Assembly (NCBI RefSeq): GCF_034931365.1
Contig: NZ_JAYGII010000012.1
Span: 1 to 64,000, forward strand
DNA: 64,000 nucleotides
Direction: 5' to 3'
Source of the DNA: Natronospira elongata
Lineage (GTDB): Bacteria > Pseudomonadota > Gammaproteobacteria > Natronospirales > Natronospiraceae
This document shows positions 52,104-61,024 of this stretch, piece after piece. The notes under the pieces were generated by a model. It had not been told where the DNA came from. It worked only from the letters and a program-made list of their open reading frames with translations, and ran no database searches. Made by a program: the position numbers and the translations under genes. Numbering within the stretch: position 1 is the stretch's first letter; every line of letters starts with the position of its first letter.

Positions 52104-53426
52104 TCATGCCGGGTGTTGCCGGCATTGACTCAGGCCTTGTGCGGTGAATACGCAGTTACGACCTTCCGCCTTGGCGGCATACAGACATTTGTCGGCACGG
52201 GTCAGAAGGTGATCTTCGGCGGTATCTTCTTCATCCAAATCCGTCACTCCGATACTCACCGTGACAGCGAAGGGACCATCCGCGCCGGCAAACACCATCG
52301 CAGCCACGGAGATGCGAAGCCGCTCGGCCAGGCGGGTGGCGGCATGTAGATCGGTTTCCGGGAGCAGGATGGCGAACTCCTCACCGCCCATGCGGGCCAG
52401 GCAATCGCTGCTGCGAAGCGCCTGCGTGCAGACGTCCACGAAACGCTTGAGCACCTCGTCACCTGCCGCATGGCCGTGCCCGTCATTGATCTGCTTGAAT
52501 CGGTCCAAGTCGAGCATGAGCATGCTCAGTGGATGGCGGTAGCGCCTGGCACGCTCATACTCTTCCCGCAATACGTCCATGAACACGCGCCGGTTGGCTG
52601 CCCCGGTAAGCGGATCGGTCTGAGAGAGGCGACGGAGCTCTTCAGTCATCCGCTCCCGATCGGTGACATCGCGATAGAACCAGATGCGCCCCCAATAGAC
52701 ACCGGCCGGTCCATGGAGCCCCCGGGAATAGCGCTCCAGGACGCGTCCATCCTTCATGTCGATTCGCATTCCCTGCTCTTCCTCTTCCAGGCTGGCGTAC
52801 AAGGCCTTGACTCGCTCGATGAAGTCTTCGGGATCCACCAGCTGGTCTGTGACTGCCTTCAAGGCGGCCTCGCCATCGCGGGCCTCCATCACCGCTTCGG
52901 GAATGGACCAGAGCTCCAGGAAGCGGCGATTCCACGTTCTCATGGTATTGTCGGCATCCACCACCAGGATCCCGTCCGGCGATTCATCCAGGTAGGCACT
53001 CAACACGGTGGACTGATAACGGGTTTCCAGTTCCAGGTGGAGAGTGTCACTGATTTCGTGGGCCGTCCCCAACAGGCGGGTGATACGTCCGGTATCATCC
53101 ATGAGCGGCACCAGCGCGGTGTGCCAGTAGGTCCGCCCGGCAGGGAGATCAAGCACTTCCCGGTAATCCGTGGCGGCCCGCCCCTCGACACACAGTCGAT
53201 AATTGCCTTTCACATTCGCCGCCATTTCCGGTGACAGCAAATCATCCACACTACATCCCGCCACGTCATCGTGTTTCATGCCAGTGAGTTGCTCGTGGCG
53301 GGCATTGATGGCGGCCAGTCGGAACGCATCATGTGAATCCACATCGATCAGAAACGCCGCCACCCCAAGATAATCCAGCATCTTGCGGAGTTCGGCCGGG
53401 TCACGGTTGCTACTGATATCGTCCAT
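52104..53426 (-). CDS. PAS-GGDEF diguanylate cyclase
   Basis: The 440-residue cytoplasmic protein has two PAS-like domains (~10-130 and ~145-265; WNRRFLELWSIPE is typical) and a GGDEF domain (~275-435). Active-site and control motifs are intact: TDPLTGAANRRVFM, LMLDLDRFKQINDGHGHAAGDE, I-site RSSD five residues before MGGEEFAILLPE, and RADKCLYAAKAEGRN. It should make c-di-GMP with product inhibition. The start at 53426 was chosen where the PAS region begins; longer frames have poor composition. Confidence 0.93.
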   Translation of the reverse strand: MDDISSNRDPAELRKMLDYLGVAAFLIDVDSHDAFRLAAINARHEQLTGMKHDDVAGCSVDDLLSPEMAANVKGNYRLCVEGRAATDYREVLDLPAGRTYWHTALVPLMDDTGRITRLLGTAHEISDTLHLELETRYQSTVLSAYLDESPDGILVVDADNTMRTWNRRFLELWSIPEAVMEARDGEAALKAVTDQLVDPEDFIERVKALYASLEEEEQGMRIDMKDGRVLERYSRGLHGPAGVYWGRIWFYRDVTDRERMTEELRRLSQTDPLTGAANRRVFMDVLREEYERARRYRHPLSMLMLDLDRFKQINDGHGHAAGDEVLKRFVDVCTQALRSSDCLARMGGEEFAILLPETDLHAATRLAERLRISVAAMVFAGADGPFAVTVSIGVTDLDEEDTAEDHLLTRADKCLYAAKAEGRNCVFTAQGLSQCRQHPA

Positions 53427-53445
53427 CACATGGTACCGGGCATTC

Positions 53446-54576
53446 CTATCGATACTGACGCAGGTACTTCTTCTCGAACAGGGACTTGGACCAGTGCCAC
53501 AGGCGGCTTCTGGGAAGCACCCAGTTGCGCTTTTCACTGCGGGCCACCAGCATGCCCTTGTCCATGCTGTCCACAATACACATCAATTCGGCCTTGAAGG
53601 TGGCCTCAGGTTCCCGTCCATTCAATTCCGCATGCATGTTCTTCGCTGCCGCCTCCGCCTGCAGGTCAGCCATGTGCGCCTGCTTGGGCATCCAGTCCGG
53701 GCCCGGGAAGGATCCGGCATCGCCGGCGACATAGACCCGCTCGGCCCCTTCCACCCGGCAGAAGGCATCCGCCTTGAGCAGGCCACCGTCGGAACGGCCC
53801 AGTTCGGTGTTGTCGAACCAGGGGTTGCCGGTCATGCCCGGCATGAAAAGGATGAGGTCGGCCGGAAACTCGCCCCCCTCGGTGGTGACCTTGTCCTCCG
53901 TGAACCCCTTGAGCTTGTGCCCCAGATGAGTGTGAATGTCGCGGCGTTCCATCTCCGCAAGCAGCTTGCCCACGGCCTTTGGGCCAAGACGCTTTCCCGG
54001 CTGCGGTGCCGGCGAGAAGAAGGTCAGTTCGAAACGGTCCCGCCGCCCCTGCTTTCGCAGCAGACTGTCGATACCGAAAAGAAACTCGAACATGGGCCCG
54101 CCGCGCATGGCCTGGCCTTCCCTGGGATTGCCGGAGAAACCAAAGGCGATATGCCCTCCGTCCATGTCCTCCACCGCCTGCTTGATGCGCATGGCGGACT
54201 CAACCCCCTCGCAGGGGGTGATGGCATGCTCGATACCTGGCAATTTCTTGAGAAAACGCCCGCCGCTGCCGATCAGTATGGCATCGTTTTGCACCTCGCC
54301 ATTGTCGGTGAGTAGCAGGCGACCACTTGGGTCAAGGCCAGTGGCACTACCCTGGTGATAGTGAATACGGTGGCGCCGGAAAAACCCCTCCAGCGGCCGA
54401 ATGATATCCTCGGGCTGCCGCTGACCCGTGGGCAGCCAGATCAGACTGGGCAGGAAGACAAACTCCGGTCGCGGCGCCACCAGGGTGATTTCCGCCTCTC
54501 GATCCAGCCTGCGCAGGTGGCGGGCCGTGGTGAGAGAGGCAAACCCGCTGCCTACTACCGTGATCTTGTGGCTCAT
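53446..54576 (-). CDS. SQR-like FAD-dependent oxidoreductase
   Basis: The 376-residue flavoprotein belongs to the SQR/FCC family: ITVVGSGFASLTTARHLRRLD is the FAD fold, LVAPRPEFVFLPSLIWLPTG the family step, and VYVAGDAGSFPGPDWMPKQAHMA the second FAD motif. Cys122 matches the first SQR Cys, and a Cys lies in LMCIVDSMDKG, but the middle catalytic Cys region reads GFSGNPREGQAMRGGPMFEF without Cys. It may oxidise another sulfur species or act with the heme protein upstream, whose stop overlaps its start (ATGA). The shared upstream operator points to persulfide control. Confidence 0.9.
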   Translation of the reverse strand: MSHKITVVGSGFASLTTARHLRRLDREAEITLVAPRPEFVFLPSLIWLPTGQRQPEDIIRPLEGFFRRHRIHYHQGSATGLDPSGRLLLTDNGEVQNDAILIGSGGRFLKKLPGIEHAITPCEGVESAMRIKQAVEDMDGGHIAFGFSGNPREGQAMRGGPMFEFLFGIDSLLRKQGRRDRFELTFFSPAPQPGKRLGPKAVGKLLAEMERRDIHTHLGHKLKGFTEDKVTTEGGEFPADLILFMPGMTGNPWFDNTELGRSDGGLLKADAFCRVEGAERVYVAGDAGSFPGPDWMPKQAHMADLQAEAAAKNMHAELNGREPEATFKAELMCIVDSMDKGMLVARSEKRNWVLPRSRLWHWSKSLFEKKYLRQYR

Positions 54577-55178
54577 TGTTTCGAATCCTTCAGGGGTATC
54601 TTGACGGTGAAAGCACCGCGCAGGTCTCCAACCTCGTAGCCCCATGCTGCATCATGAGGGTAGCGATCATCCAGCACGTCCCTGACCGGCTCGGGAATCT
54701 GTTCGTCCGTGCCATGGCAGAGTAGACAGTTGCCCTGGACACCGATTCCACGCATATAGCGAAAATAGCGCTGATCACCTTCGGAAACCACTTCCGAATG
54801 ATTGAGCTCGGGCACTGCCTTGCCGTCGGCACGTTGCCGTTCAAATTCATCCAGCACCTCACGCTCCCAGGCATCAGGCGTGCCCAAAAGCGGGTTGCGG
54901 ACGCGTGTTCCCACCCGGCTCACCTGCCAGCCCTTCTCCAGGGAAAGCCGGGTCTTGATCGCCGGCGCATCGTCACGGCAGACCGAAATGGCCGCCACCG
55001 GACCATCTTCCTGCATGGCCTCCTGCAGGCGCCCGGCAAGTGTCTCGAACAATTCCACCGTCACGGCATGGGCATCGGCTTCCAAGCGGACTCGATCTTC
55101 GTCCTCCAGCCCTGCCTGGGCTAGCTGGGTGACTGCCAGCAAGGACACTCCGGAAACAACAAGGCTGATCCAGCGCAT
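54573..55178 (-). CDS. DUF3365 periplasmic c-type heme protein
   Basis: The 201-residue exported protein has a signal peptide (RWISLVVSGVSLLAVTQLAQA), a helical DUF3365 (Tll0287-like) domain and one heme motif CLLCH (in GVQGNCLLCHGTDEQIP). DUF3365 proteins are redox or gas sensors or electron carriers. It probably exchanges electrons with the SQR-like flavoprotein encoded by the overlapping next gene. GGAGGAG precedes ATG 55178. The BigR/SqrR-type operator lies about 73 bases upstream, shared with the divergent SulP gene. Confidence 0.9.
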   Translation of the reverse strand: MRWISLVVSGVSLLAVTQLAQAGLEDEDRVRLEADAHAVTVELFETLAGRLQEAMQEDGPVAAISVCRDDAPAIKTRLSLEKGWQVSRVGTRVRNPLLGTPDAWEREVLDEFERQRADGKAVPELNHSEVVSEGDQRYFRYMRGIGVQGNCLLCHGTDEQIPEPVRDVLDDRYPHDAAWGYEVGDLRGAFTVKIPLKDSKQ

Positions 55179-55250
55179 GGTAGCTACTCCTCCCGCTTGC
55201 CTTGGCGAATAACCGGGCAAGACTCTTTCGTCAGTGGAAAACACTATTAT

Positions 55251-55266
55251 TTTAGGTTATTCTAAT
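55251..55266. promoter_or_regulatory. BigR/SqrR-type operator between the divergent heme-protein and SulP genes
   Basis: TTTAG-GTTATT-CTAAT has the same half-sites and six-base spacing as the operators at 34030 and 35163, with one changed base. It lies in the AT-rich 124-base region between the DUF3365 and SulP genes and could control both. Confidence 0.75.
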
Positions 55267-55302
55267 ATTTATTCCAGTCAGGTCAAGTAAACAGGTGTAA
55301 TT

Positions 55303-57027
55303 TTGTTGCAGTCAGGGAAAAAGGGAATCTGGCCCTTCCCCGATGCCAATTCACTCGGGCAAGACGCCATTGCAGGCCTGGTCATCGCTGCCATGCTGAT
55401 CCCCCAGGGCATGGCCTACGCCCTGCTGGCCGGATTGCCGGCCCAGGTTGGCCTATATGCCTCTTTGCTGCCGACTGCGGCCTATGCCCTGTTCGGCAGC
55501 AGCCGCTACCTTGCCGTTGGCCCGGTGGCCGTGGTCTCCCTGATGGTGGCCACGGCCACCGCCTTGCTCTCCCAGCGCCACGGCCTTGACCCCGTGCCGG
55601 TTGCCGCCAGCCTGGCCCTGGCCTCGGGCGCCATTCTCATGCTCATGGGCCTGCTGCGGCTGGGCTTTATCACCCATTTCCTGTCCCGACCCGTGCTGCT
55701 GGGCTTCATGGGGGGTGTCGCGGTTCTGATCGGTCTCAGCCAGCTGCCCCATGCGCTGGGTATCCCCGTCGAGGTCCGGGAGCCGTTTGCCCTTGTCGGC
55801 GAACTGGCGGGTAACTGGCAGTCATTCAGCCTTCCCACTTTGCTCCTGGCCATCGGCACAGTTCTTCTGATTCGCCTGTTTTCCGGCCCACTGGCCCGGC
55901 TGCTGCAGCCACGGCTGCCCACCGCCGGCCTGATCGTCTCCCGCCTGGGCGCGCTGGCTGCGGTCGTTCTCGGGATCACGCTGGCATTGCACACCGGGCT
56001 GGGGGAGAGGACGGCCCTGGTTGGGGAGATTCCCCGGGGCCTTCCGAGCTTCGCCCTGCCCCCCATCGAATTGGCGTGGCTGATGGAACTGCTGGGCATG
56101 GCCTTTCTTATCTCACTGATTGGGCTCATGGAGAGTGTTTCGGTGGGTCGGGCCTTGGCAGCCCGTGACGGAGAGGACATCCAGCCCAACAGGGAATTAC
56201 TCGGGCTGGGTGCGTCCAATCTGGTGGCAGGCCTGAGTGCGGCCTACCCGGTGACCGGTGGGCTGGCACGCACTCTGGTCGCCAGAGATGCCGGCGCGAA
56301 AAGCCCGCTGGCCGGTGTATTCGCAGCCGGCGGTGTGCTGCTTGCCCTACTGTTCGCCACCCCGGTACTGGCGATGCTGCCGCGCGCCATCCTGGCAGGG
56401 ATCATTCTGCTGGCAGTGCTGCCGCTGCTGGATTTTGCAAGCATTCGCGATACCTGGCGCCATAATCGGCCGGACGCCACCGTGGCGCTTATCAGTTTCG
56501 CCAGTGTGCTGATTCTGGGGGTCGAGCTGGGTCTGCTCACCGGCCTGGCGGTATCCCTCGCCTTGCTGCTCTGGCGCATCAGTCAGCCCCATGTAGCGGA
56601 AGTCGGCCGCGTCCCGGGCACTGAACATTTCCGGAACATCCGTCGACACCAGGTGGAAACCCGGCCGGGCCTGAGCATGATCCGCGTGGATGAAAGCCTG
56701 CAGTTTCCCAATAGCCGATTTCTGCGGGACACCCTGCTTGAGCATCTGGACACGCATCCGGAAACAAGAGATCTGGTACTGGTCTGTAGTGCCATCAACG
56801 AAATTGACAGCACCGCACTGGAGACATTGGAGGAACTGGTGAGAAGCCTTGCAGCCCGGGGAATCAGGCTGCATCTGTCTGAAGTCAAAGGCCCGGTACT
56901 GGACCGCTTGCGGCGAGCCGGCTTCCCGGCGTTGCTCGCACCGGGAAGAATATTCTTCACCAACCAGGCAGCCTTCGAGGAGATCGGCGCTGACAAGCCG
57001 CAGCAGGATCAGTCCGTGGCGCAGTAA
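55303..57027 (+). CDS. SulP-family anion transporter with STAS domain
   Basis: The 574-residue protein has a SulP membrane domain of 12-14 helices (DAIAGLVIAAMLIPQGMAYALLAGLP, split by motif; GLYASLLPTAAYALFGSSR; AYPVTGGLARTLVARDAGAKSPLAG) and a C-terminal STAS domain (~445-560: LVLVCSAINEIDSTALETLEEL). SulP proteins take up sulfate, bicarbonate or organic acids; its operator and neighbours suggest sulfate or sulfite movement in sulfide oxidation. The start is TTG at 55303, with TTG 55306 as an alternative and no strong ribosome site. Its 3' end overlaps the convergent ArsR gene by 19 bases. Confidence 0.93.
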   Translation: MLQSGKKGIWPFPDANSLGQDAIAGLVIAAMLIPQGMAYALLAGLPAQVGLYASLLPTAAYALFGSSRYLAVGPVAVVSLMVATATALLSQRHGLDPVPVAASLALASGAILMLMGLLRLGFITHFLSRPVLLGFMGGVAVLIGLSQLPHALGIPVEVREPFALVGELAGNWQSFSLPTLLLAIGTVLLIRLFSGPLARLLQPRLPTAGLIVSRLGALAAVVLGITLALHTGLGERTALVGEIPRGLPSFALPPIELAWLMELLGMAFLISLIGLMESVSVGRALAARDGEDIQPNRELLGLGASNLVAGLSAAYPVTGGLARTLVARDAGAKSPLAGVFAAGGVLLALLFATPVLAMLPRAILAGIILLAVLPLLDFASIRDTWRHNRPDATVALISFASVLILGVELGLLTGLAVSLALLLWRISQPHVAEVGRVPGTEHFRNIRRHQVETRPGLSMIRVDESLQFPNSRFLRDTLLEHLDTHPETRDLVLVCSAINEIDSTALETLEELVRSLAARGIRLHLSEVKGPVLDRLRRAGFPALLAPGRIFFTNQAAFEEIGADKPQQDQSVAQ

Positions 57028-57323
57028 AGCTCGTACAGTTTGCCCATCAGCTCCAGCACCTTGTCATCGGCAATCCGGTAATAAATGGTCTGGGATTCGC
57101 GCCGGGTCGCCACCAGGCCTTCACGCCGAAAGCGGGCCAGATGCTGGGACAGGGCCGACTGGCTGAGAGGTACCTTTTCATTGATCTCCCCCACCGACCG
57201 TTCACCCTCTACCAGGGCGCAGAGGACCATCAGTCGATTCGAATTGGCGAGCGCCTTGAGCACCCGGGCGGCCTCGTCGGAGTGCTCCTCCATGTCTTTC
57301 ATGCTGGGTAGCTGGTGGGCCAT
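57009..57323 (-). CDS. Second ArsR-family persulfide sensor (BigR/SqrR type)
   Basis: The 104-residue repressor resembles the one at 41618: EAARVLKALANSNRLMVLCALVEGE, PLSQSALSQHLARFRREGLVATRRES, YRIADDKV. Cys35 and Cys101 are again 66 residues apart, as in BigR/SqrR. It probably controls the SulP and heme-protein/SQR-like genes, or shares their operator with its paralogue. ATG 57323 has AAGGA six bases upstream; ATG 57344 would add seven residues. Confidence 0.92.
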   Translation of the reverse strand: MAHQLPSMKDMEEHSDEAARVLKALANSNRLMVLCALVEGERSVGEINEKVPLSQSALSQHLARFRREGLVATRRESQTIYYRIADDKVLELMGKLYELYCATD

Positions 57324-57379
57324 CTGGGATCCTTGAGCGGGCATGGGCGTTCACCATTTTGAGCAGGCGAAATAGCTAA

Positions 57380-57403
57380 ATTAGAAGAACAGGATAACCT
57401 AAT
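57380..57403. promoter_or_regulatory. Possible autoregulatory operator of the second ArsR gene
   Basis: ATTAG (57380-57384) and CTAAT (57399-57403) flank a 14-base spacer rather than six, in the region upstream of the repressor gene. The AT-rich AGGTTATC half (minus strand) resembles the 55251 site. It may be two degenerate overlapping sites. Confidence 0.4.
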
Positions 57404-57467
57404 TTCCCGCCCTCTCCCAGACCGCCATTGACCCGCCCAGGCCGCAGGGCTAAAATGGCGCGCTTTC

Positions 57468-57542
57468 GGGCGATTAGCTCAGTGGGAGAGCACTGCCTTC
57501 ACACGGCAGGGGTCGCTGGTTCAAGTCCAGCATCGCCCACCA
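57468..57542 (+). tRNA. tRNA-Val (CAC)
   Basis: GGGCGATTAGCTCAGTGGGA starts the RNA; the anticodon stem-loop CTGCCTTCACACGGCAG has anticodon CAC, the T-arm is GCTGGTTCAAGTCCAGC and CCA is encoded. The acceptor stem (GGGCGAT with ATCGCCC) pairs fully. Confidence 0.98.
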
Positions 57543-57548
57543 TTACGC

Positions 57549-57581
57549 AAAAAGGCCGGATCCGTTAGGGTCCGGCCTTTT
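57549..57581 (+). terminator. Rho-independent terminator of tRNA-Val
   Basis: AAAAAGGCCGGA pairs with TCCGGCCTTTTT around TCCGTTAGGG; the second arm ends in a T-run. It lies directly after the tRNA. Confidence 0.93.
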
Positions 57582-57642
57582 TGTTTGTCCGCCAAACGGC
57601 TATATGGGAAGCTCTGATTTCCGGAAGGCCCCGGAGGCGATG

Positions 57643-58671
57643 ATGGCGGATCACATGCGGGCGATGGTCTTTCACGGCCCCGGCCAGGCTCTGGTCCCGG
57701 AACGGGTACCGATGCCCCTCAGGCAGGCGCCGGATCAGGTGCTGCTGAAGGTGGAGGCCTGCGGCATCTGCCGCACTGACCTGCATATCCTCGACGGAGA
57801 GCTGGACCAGCCCCGCCTGCCCCTCATTCCCGGGCATCAAATCGTGGGCACGGTGGTCGAGGCCGGTCCCGATTGCGGAACACTCAAGGTCGGCGACCGG
57901 GTGGGGGTGCCCTGGCTGGGCCGGACCGACGGCTGCTGCCGCCATTGCCAGAAAGGCAGGGAGAATTTGTGCGAGGCGGCCGAGTTTACCGGCTACACCC
58001 TGGACGGCGGCTTCGCCGAATATACCCTGGCCCATGCCCCCTTCTGCTTTCCCCTGCCCGCCGATGTCGAGCCCGCGGACATCGCCCCCCTGCTCTGCGC
58101 CGGTCTGATCGGCTTTCGCGCCTGGCGCCTGGCCGGCGGCCGCGACAATCAACGCCTGGGGATTTACGGCTTTGGCGCCGCCGCCCATATACTCACCCAG
58201 CTTGCGGTCTGGCACGGCCAATCGGTCTATGCCTTCACCCGGCCCGGCGACGAGACCGGCCAGGCCTTTGCCCGGCAATTGGGTGCAGTCTGGGCCGGCG
58301 GCAGCGATCAGAGTCCACCAGAGATTCTTGATGCCGCCCTCATCTTCGCGCCAGTGGGTGAACTGATGATAACGGCTCTGGATCAGGTGAACCGGGGTGG
58401 GACGGTGGTCAGCGGTGGTATTCACATGAGTGACATACCCGCCTTTCCCTACCACAAGCTGTGGCAGGAACGCAGCCTGAAGTCCGTGGCCAATCTCACC
58501 CGGGCAGACGGTCGTGATTTCCTCGCCCTGGCTCCAAGGATCCCCATCCGCACCGAGGTCACCACCTACCCCCTGGAACAGGCCAATCGCGCCCTGGACG
58601 ATCTGCGTCACGGACGTTTCAGCGGCGCCGCCGTCGTGCTACCCGGCGCGGACACGGCGCCAGCGCCGTAA
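57643..58671 (+). CDS. Zinc-dependent alcohol dehydrogenase family protein
   Basis: The 342-residue medium-chain dehydrogenase has catalytic zinc ligands CGICRTDLH and GHQIVGTVVEAGPD, structural zinc Cys in TDGCCRHCQKGRENLCEAAEF, and a NAD(P) Rossmann fold with IYGFGAAAHILTQ. These fit the AdhA-like class that oxidises alcohols or reduces aldehydes. ATG 57643 has GGAGG five bases before it; ATG 57640 and 57604 are other options. It stands directly after the tRNA terminator. Confidence 0.93.
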   Translation: MADHMRAMVFHGPGQALVPERVPMPLRQAPDQVLLKVEACGICRTDLHILDGELDQPRLPLIPGHQIVGTVVEAGPDCGTLKVGDRVGVPWLGRTDGCCRHCQKGRENLCEAAEFTGYTLDGGFAEYTLAHAPFCFPLPADVEPADIAPLLCAGLIGFRAWRLAGGRDNQRLGIYGFGAAAHILTQLAVWHGQSVYAFTRPGDETGQAFARQLGAVWAGGSDQSPPEILDAALIFAPVGELMITALDQVNRGGTVVSGGIHMSDIPAFPYHKLWQERSLKSVANLTRADGRDFLALAPRIPIRTEVTTYPLEQANRALDDLRHGRFSGAAVVLPGADTAPAP

Positions 58672-58806
58672 ACTGAGCGACATCGGTCCGGCCGCTTGGC
58701 AGCTTCCTCCTTGACTGGTGTTATACCTGCGTATTACACTAAACCTCCATGCCGTCCACAAGCCCGCATCCGTGGACGATGCAACAAAGCAATGGAGCGA
58801 TTTGCC

Positions 58807-59907
58807 ATGACATGCAATCGGAGCCGTATCACACATCGAGTCCCTGTGCTCGCCATCGCCGGCCTGCTGGCCCTGCTTCCCTTCTCGCTCTCCGCTGAGA
58901 CCGGGCGAGACATACAGAGCCATGAAGTACGCCTGTCCACGCCGGACCCAGAGGTCACCCTGGCAGGGACTCTGCGTCTGCCCGACAGTGCCCGAAACGG
59001 TATCGTGGTGCTGATGATCACCGGCAGCGGCGATCACAAGCGGGATGCCATCATCTCCGGCACCCCCCTGTTCCGACTCAAGGCCGAGGCCCTCGCTGCG
59101 GCCGGGATTGCCTCCCTGCGCTTGGATGATCGTGGCACGGGCGAATCCACCGGGCCCAGTACCCGGGCATCCACAACGGCCGATCGGGTAGTGGACATGC
59201 GTGCGGCACTGGACTGGTTGCGGGCCGGTGAGCTGGCCGAGTTCAGCCGCGTGGGCGTGATCGGACACAGCGAGGGTGCCGGCATCGGTGCTCGCCTGGC
59301 CGCTCAAACCAATCCCCCTGATTTTCTGATCCTGCTTGGCACGCCGGCTCTGCAAGGCAAGGAGGTTTGGGTGGATCAACAGGTGGCCGGCTTCCGGCAA
59401 TCAGTGGGGATTGAGGCCCCGGAGATACTGGCCCAGGTGGAGGCACACATGCGTGAAGCCGCACGCCTTTCCATAGCCGGCGCTGCCCCGGAAGCCATGC
59501 AGGAAAATACCATTGCCCTTTTTGCACTGGGCGGCATTGATGTCAACGCCGAAGAGAACAACCACATGCTGGAAGGCTTCACCAGCCGGATGGCGGATCG
59601 CTGGATGCGTCATTTTCTCGCTGACAACCCGGCACAAGCCCTGGCCGCCACCCGGGTCCCGGTGCTGGCCATCTACGGCAGCCATGACCGCCTGACCTCG
59701 GCCGCTGCCAATGCAGGCCCACTGGTCGAGGCCTTGGTGACCGCCGGCAACCCGGATTTCACGGTGCAGATCATGCCGGACCAGGACCATTTCTTCCTGC
59801 GCGCACCCGGCAGGCCGGTCGGTGAACACGCCTTCGGTGAAATGGAATTGCCCACAGAAGTCATGAGCACCGTCATCGCCTGGCTTCGGCGTAATCCAGG
59901 CCCTTGA
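58807..59907 (+). CDS. Secreted alpha/beta hydrolase
   Basis: The 366-residue exported protein has a signal peptide (ITHRVPVLAIAGLLALLPFS) and an alpha/beta-hydrolase fold: LMITGSGDHKRD near the oxyanion hole, LRLDDRGTGES, nucleophile elbow VGVIGHSEGAGIGARL, acid Asp in LAIYGSHDRLTS and His in MPDQDHFFLRA. The substrate is unknown, probably esters or acyl groups in the periplasm. A GGAG is eight bases before ATG 58807; the frame extends 37 codons further without a signal. A TTGACT box is ~95 bases upstream. Confidence 0.9.
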   Translation: MTCNRSRITHRVPVLAIAGLLALLPFSLSAETGRDIQSHEVRLSTPDPEVTLAGTLRLPDSARNGIVVLMITGSGDHKRDAIISGTPLFRLKAEALAAAGIASLRLDDRGTGESTGPSTRASTTADRVVDMRAALDWLRAGELAEFSRVGVIGHSEGAGIGARLAAQTNPPDFLILLGTPALQGKEVWVDQQVAGFRQSVGIEAPEILAQVEAHMREAARLSIAGAAPEAMQENTIALFALGGIDVNAEENNHMLEGFTSRMADRWMRHFLADNPAQALAATRVPVLAIYGSHDRLTSAAANAGPLVEALVTAGNPDFTVQIMPDQDHFFLRAPGRPVGEHAFGEMELPTEVMSTVIAWLRRNPGP

Positions 59908-60098
59908 AAGCAGGAGGCAACACCACACTGTCTGAGGGACTCTCAATGCCGCATCCCGGACAGCCGAGGTCCGGCATGGGTCTAACAAGGAATTCAGATC
60001 CACCGATGACGGTGGTCAACACCTTCCTCACCTGAAACTCGCAAGCTGTCTTACGTCCTGGAGAAGGACTGATTCAGGCATACCGAGGAGGTACCGAT

Positions 60099-60545
60099 AT
60101 GAGAATGCTGACCACACCACGCCGCAGCTGGATTCCCAGTCTGGATGCGGATTTCGATCGTTTGTTTGACCGTTTCTCACCCATGACCAGCCGCACTGAC
60201 GAAGCGCTGGGCATGGCGGAATGGAACCCTGCCGTGGATATTCGCGAGGAAGCGGACCGTTTCCTGGTACTCGTGGACATTCCCGGCGTGGCGCCCGAGG
60301 AAGTGGACATTACCCTGGAGGGCGGCCTGCTCACCATCAGCGGGGAGCGCAAGGAAGAAAAGTCCACCGGCGACGAGCACTATCGCCGCTCGGAGCGTTT
60401 CCACGGCAGTTTCTTCCGGCGTTTCAGCCTGCCGGATACCGCAGACGCCAGCCAGGTGAGCGCGCGCTCGGACAAGGGCGTGGTGGAGATCACCATCCCC
60501 AAGACGAAGAAGGCTCGCGCCAACCGGATTCCGATCAAGAGCTGA
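60099..60545 (+). CDS. Hsp20/alpha-crystallin small heat-shock protein
   Basis: The 148-residue chaperone has the alpha-crystallin domain (~40-135): WNPAVDIREEADRFLVLVDIPGV, EEVDITLEGGLLTISGER, HGSFFRRFSLPD and the C-terminal RANRIPIKS with an IxI-like step. It holds unfolded proteins for refolding. An AGGAGGT site precedes the ATG. It starts a cluster of stress-related genes. A hairpin follows. Confidence 0.95.
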   Translation: MRMLTTPRRSWIPSLDADFDRLFDRFSPMTSRTDEALGMAEWNPAVDIREEADRFLVLVDIPGVAPEEVDITLEGGLLTISGERKEEKSTGDEHYRRSERFHGSFFRRFSLPDTADASQVSARSDKGVVEITIPKTKKARANRIPIKS

Positions 60546-60574
60546 AAGCGATCAGTTGGGAGTCACAACAGCAG

Positions 60575-60604
60575 AGGGCCCCGGTTTACATGCCGGGGCC
60601 CTTT
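60575..60604 (+). terminator. Hairpin terminator after hsp20
   Basis: AGGGCCCCGG pairs with CCGGGGCCCT around an eight-base loop and is followed by only TT. It lies between the convergent hsp20 and dodecin genes and may serve both. Confidence 0.65.
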
Positions 60605-60633
60605 GCATGGGAATACCTGAAATCAGCAGTGCC

Positions 60634-60834
60634 CTACTTGAGAACAAAGGTCACACGCATATCCACGCGATAGCCGCTGATCTTGCCGTTCTCCACGGTG
60701 ACCTTCTGCTCGGCCACCCAGGCCCCCTTGATGTTATCCACCGACTTCGATGCCTTGTCGATGCCCTGGCGGATGGCATCCTCAAAGCTGTCATTGGACG
60801 TGGCGCTGATCTCGATGATTTTTGCAACGCTCAT
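60634..60834 (-). CDS. Dodecin
   Basis: The 66-residue protein SVAKIIEISATSNDSFEDAI... is a complete dodecin, ending KISGYRVDMRVTFVL. Dodecins form dodecamers that store riboflavin or flavin nucleotides and protect them from light. The Trp in VKGAWV-type IKGAWVAEQ is the flavin-stacking residue. GGAGT precedes the ATG. The gene is convergent with hsp20. Confidence 0.96.
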   Translation of the reverse strand: MSVAKIIEISATSNDSFEDAIRQGIDKASKSVDNIKGAWVAEQKVTVENGKISGYRVDMRVTFVLK

Positions 60835-61024
60835 GGCTGGACTCCTTCCAGATGCGGATCAGTTTGGAGTTCCAGTGTGCTGCGCGCGGCCCGGGCAGGT
60901 CTTGACCGCAGTCATCGGATCGGCGCATTGACGAGAACCGCCATGTTGATGACGGCCGTCAATGTCAGCCGACGACCGATTTTGCAGAATCGGTGCCCCA
61001 CTCCCAGCCACGGACAGGATAGCC

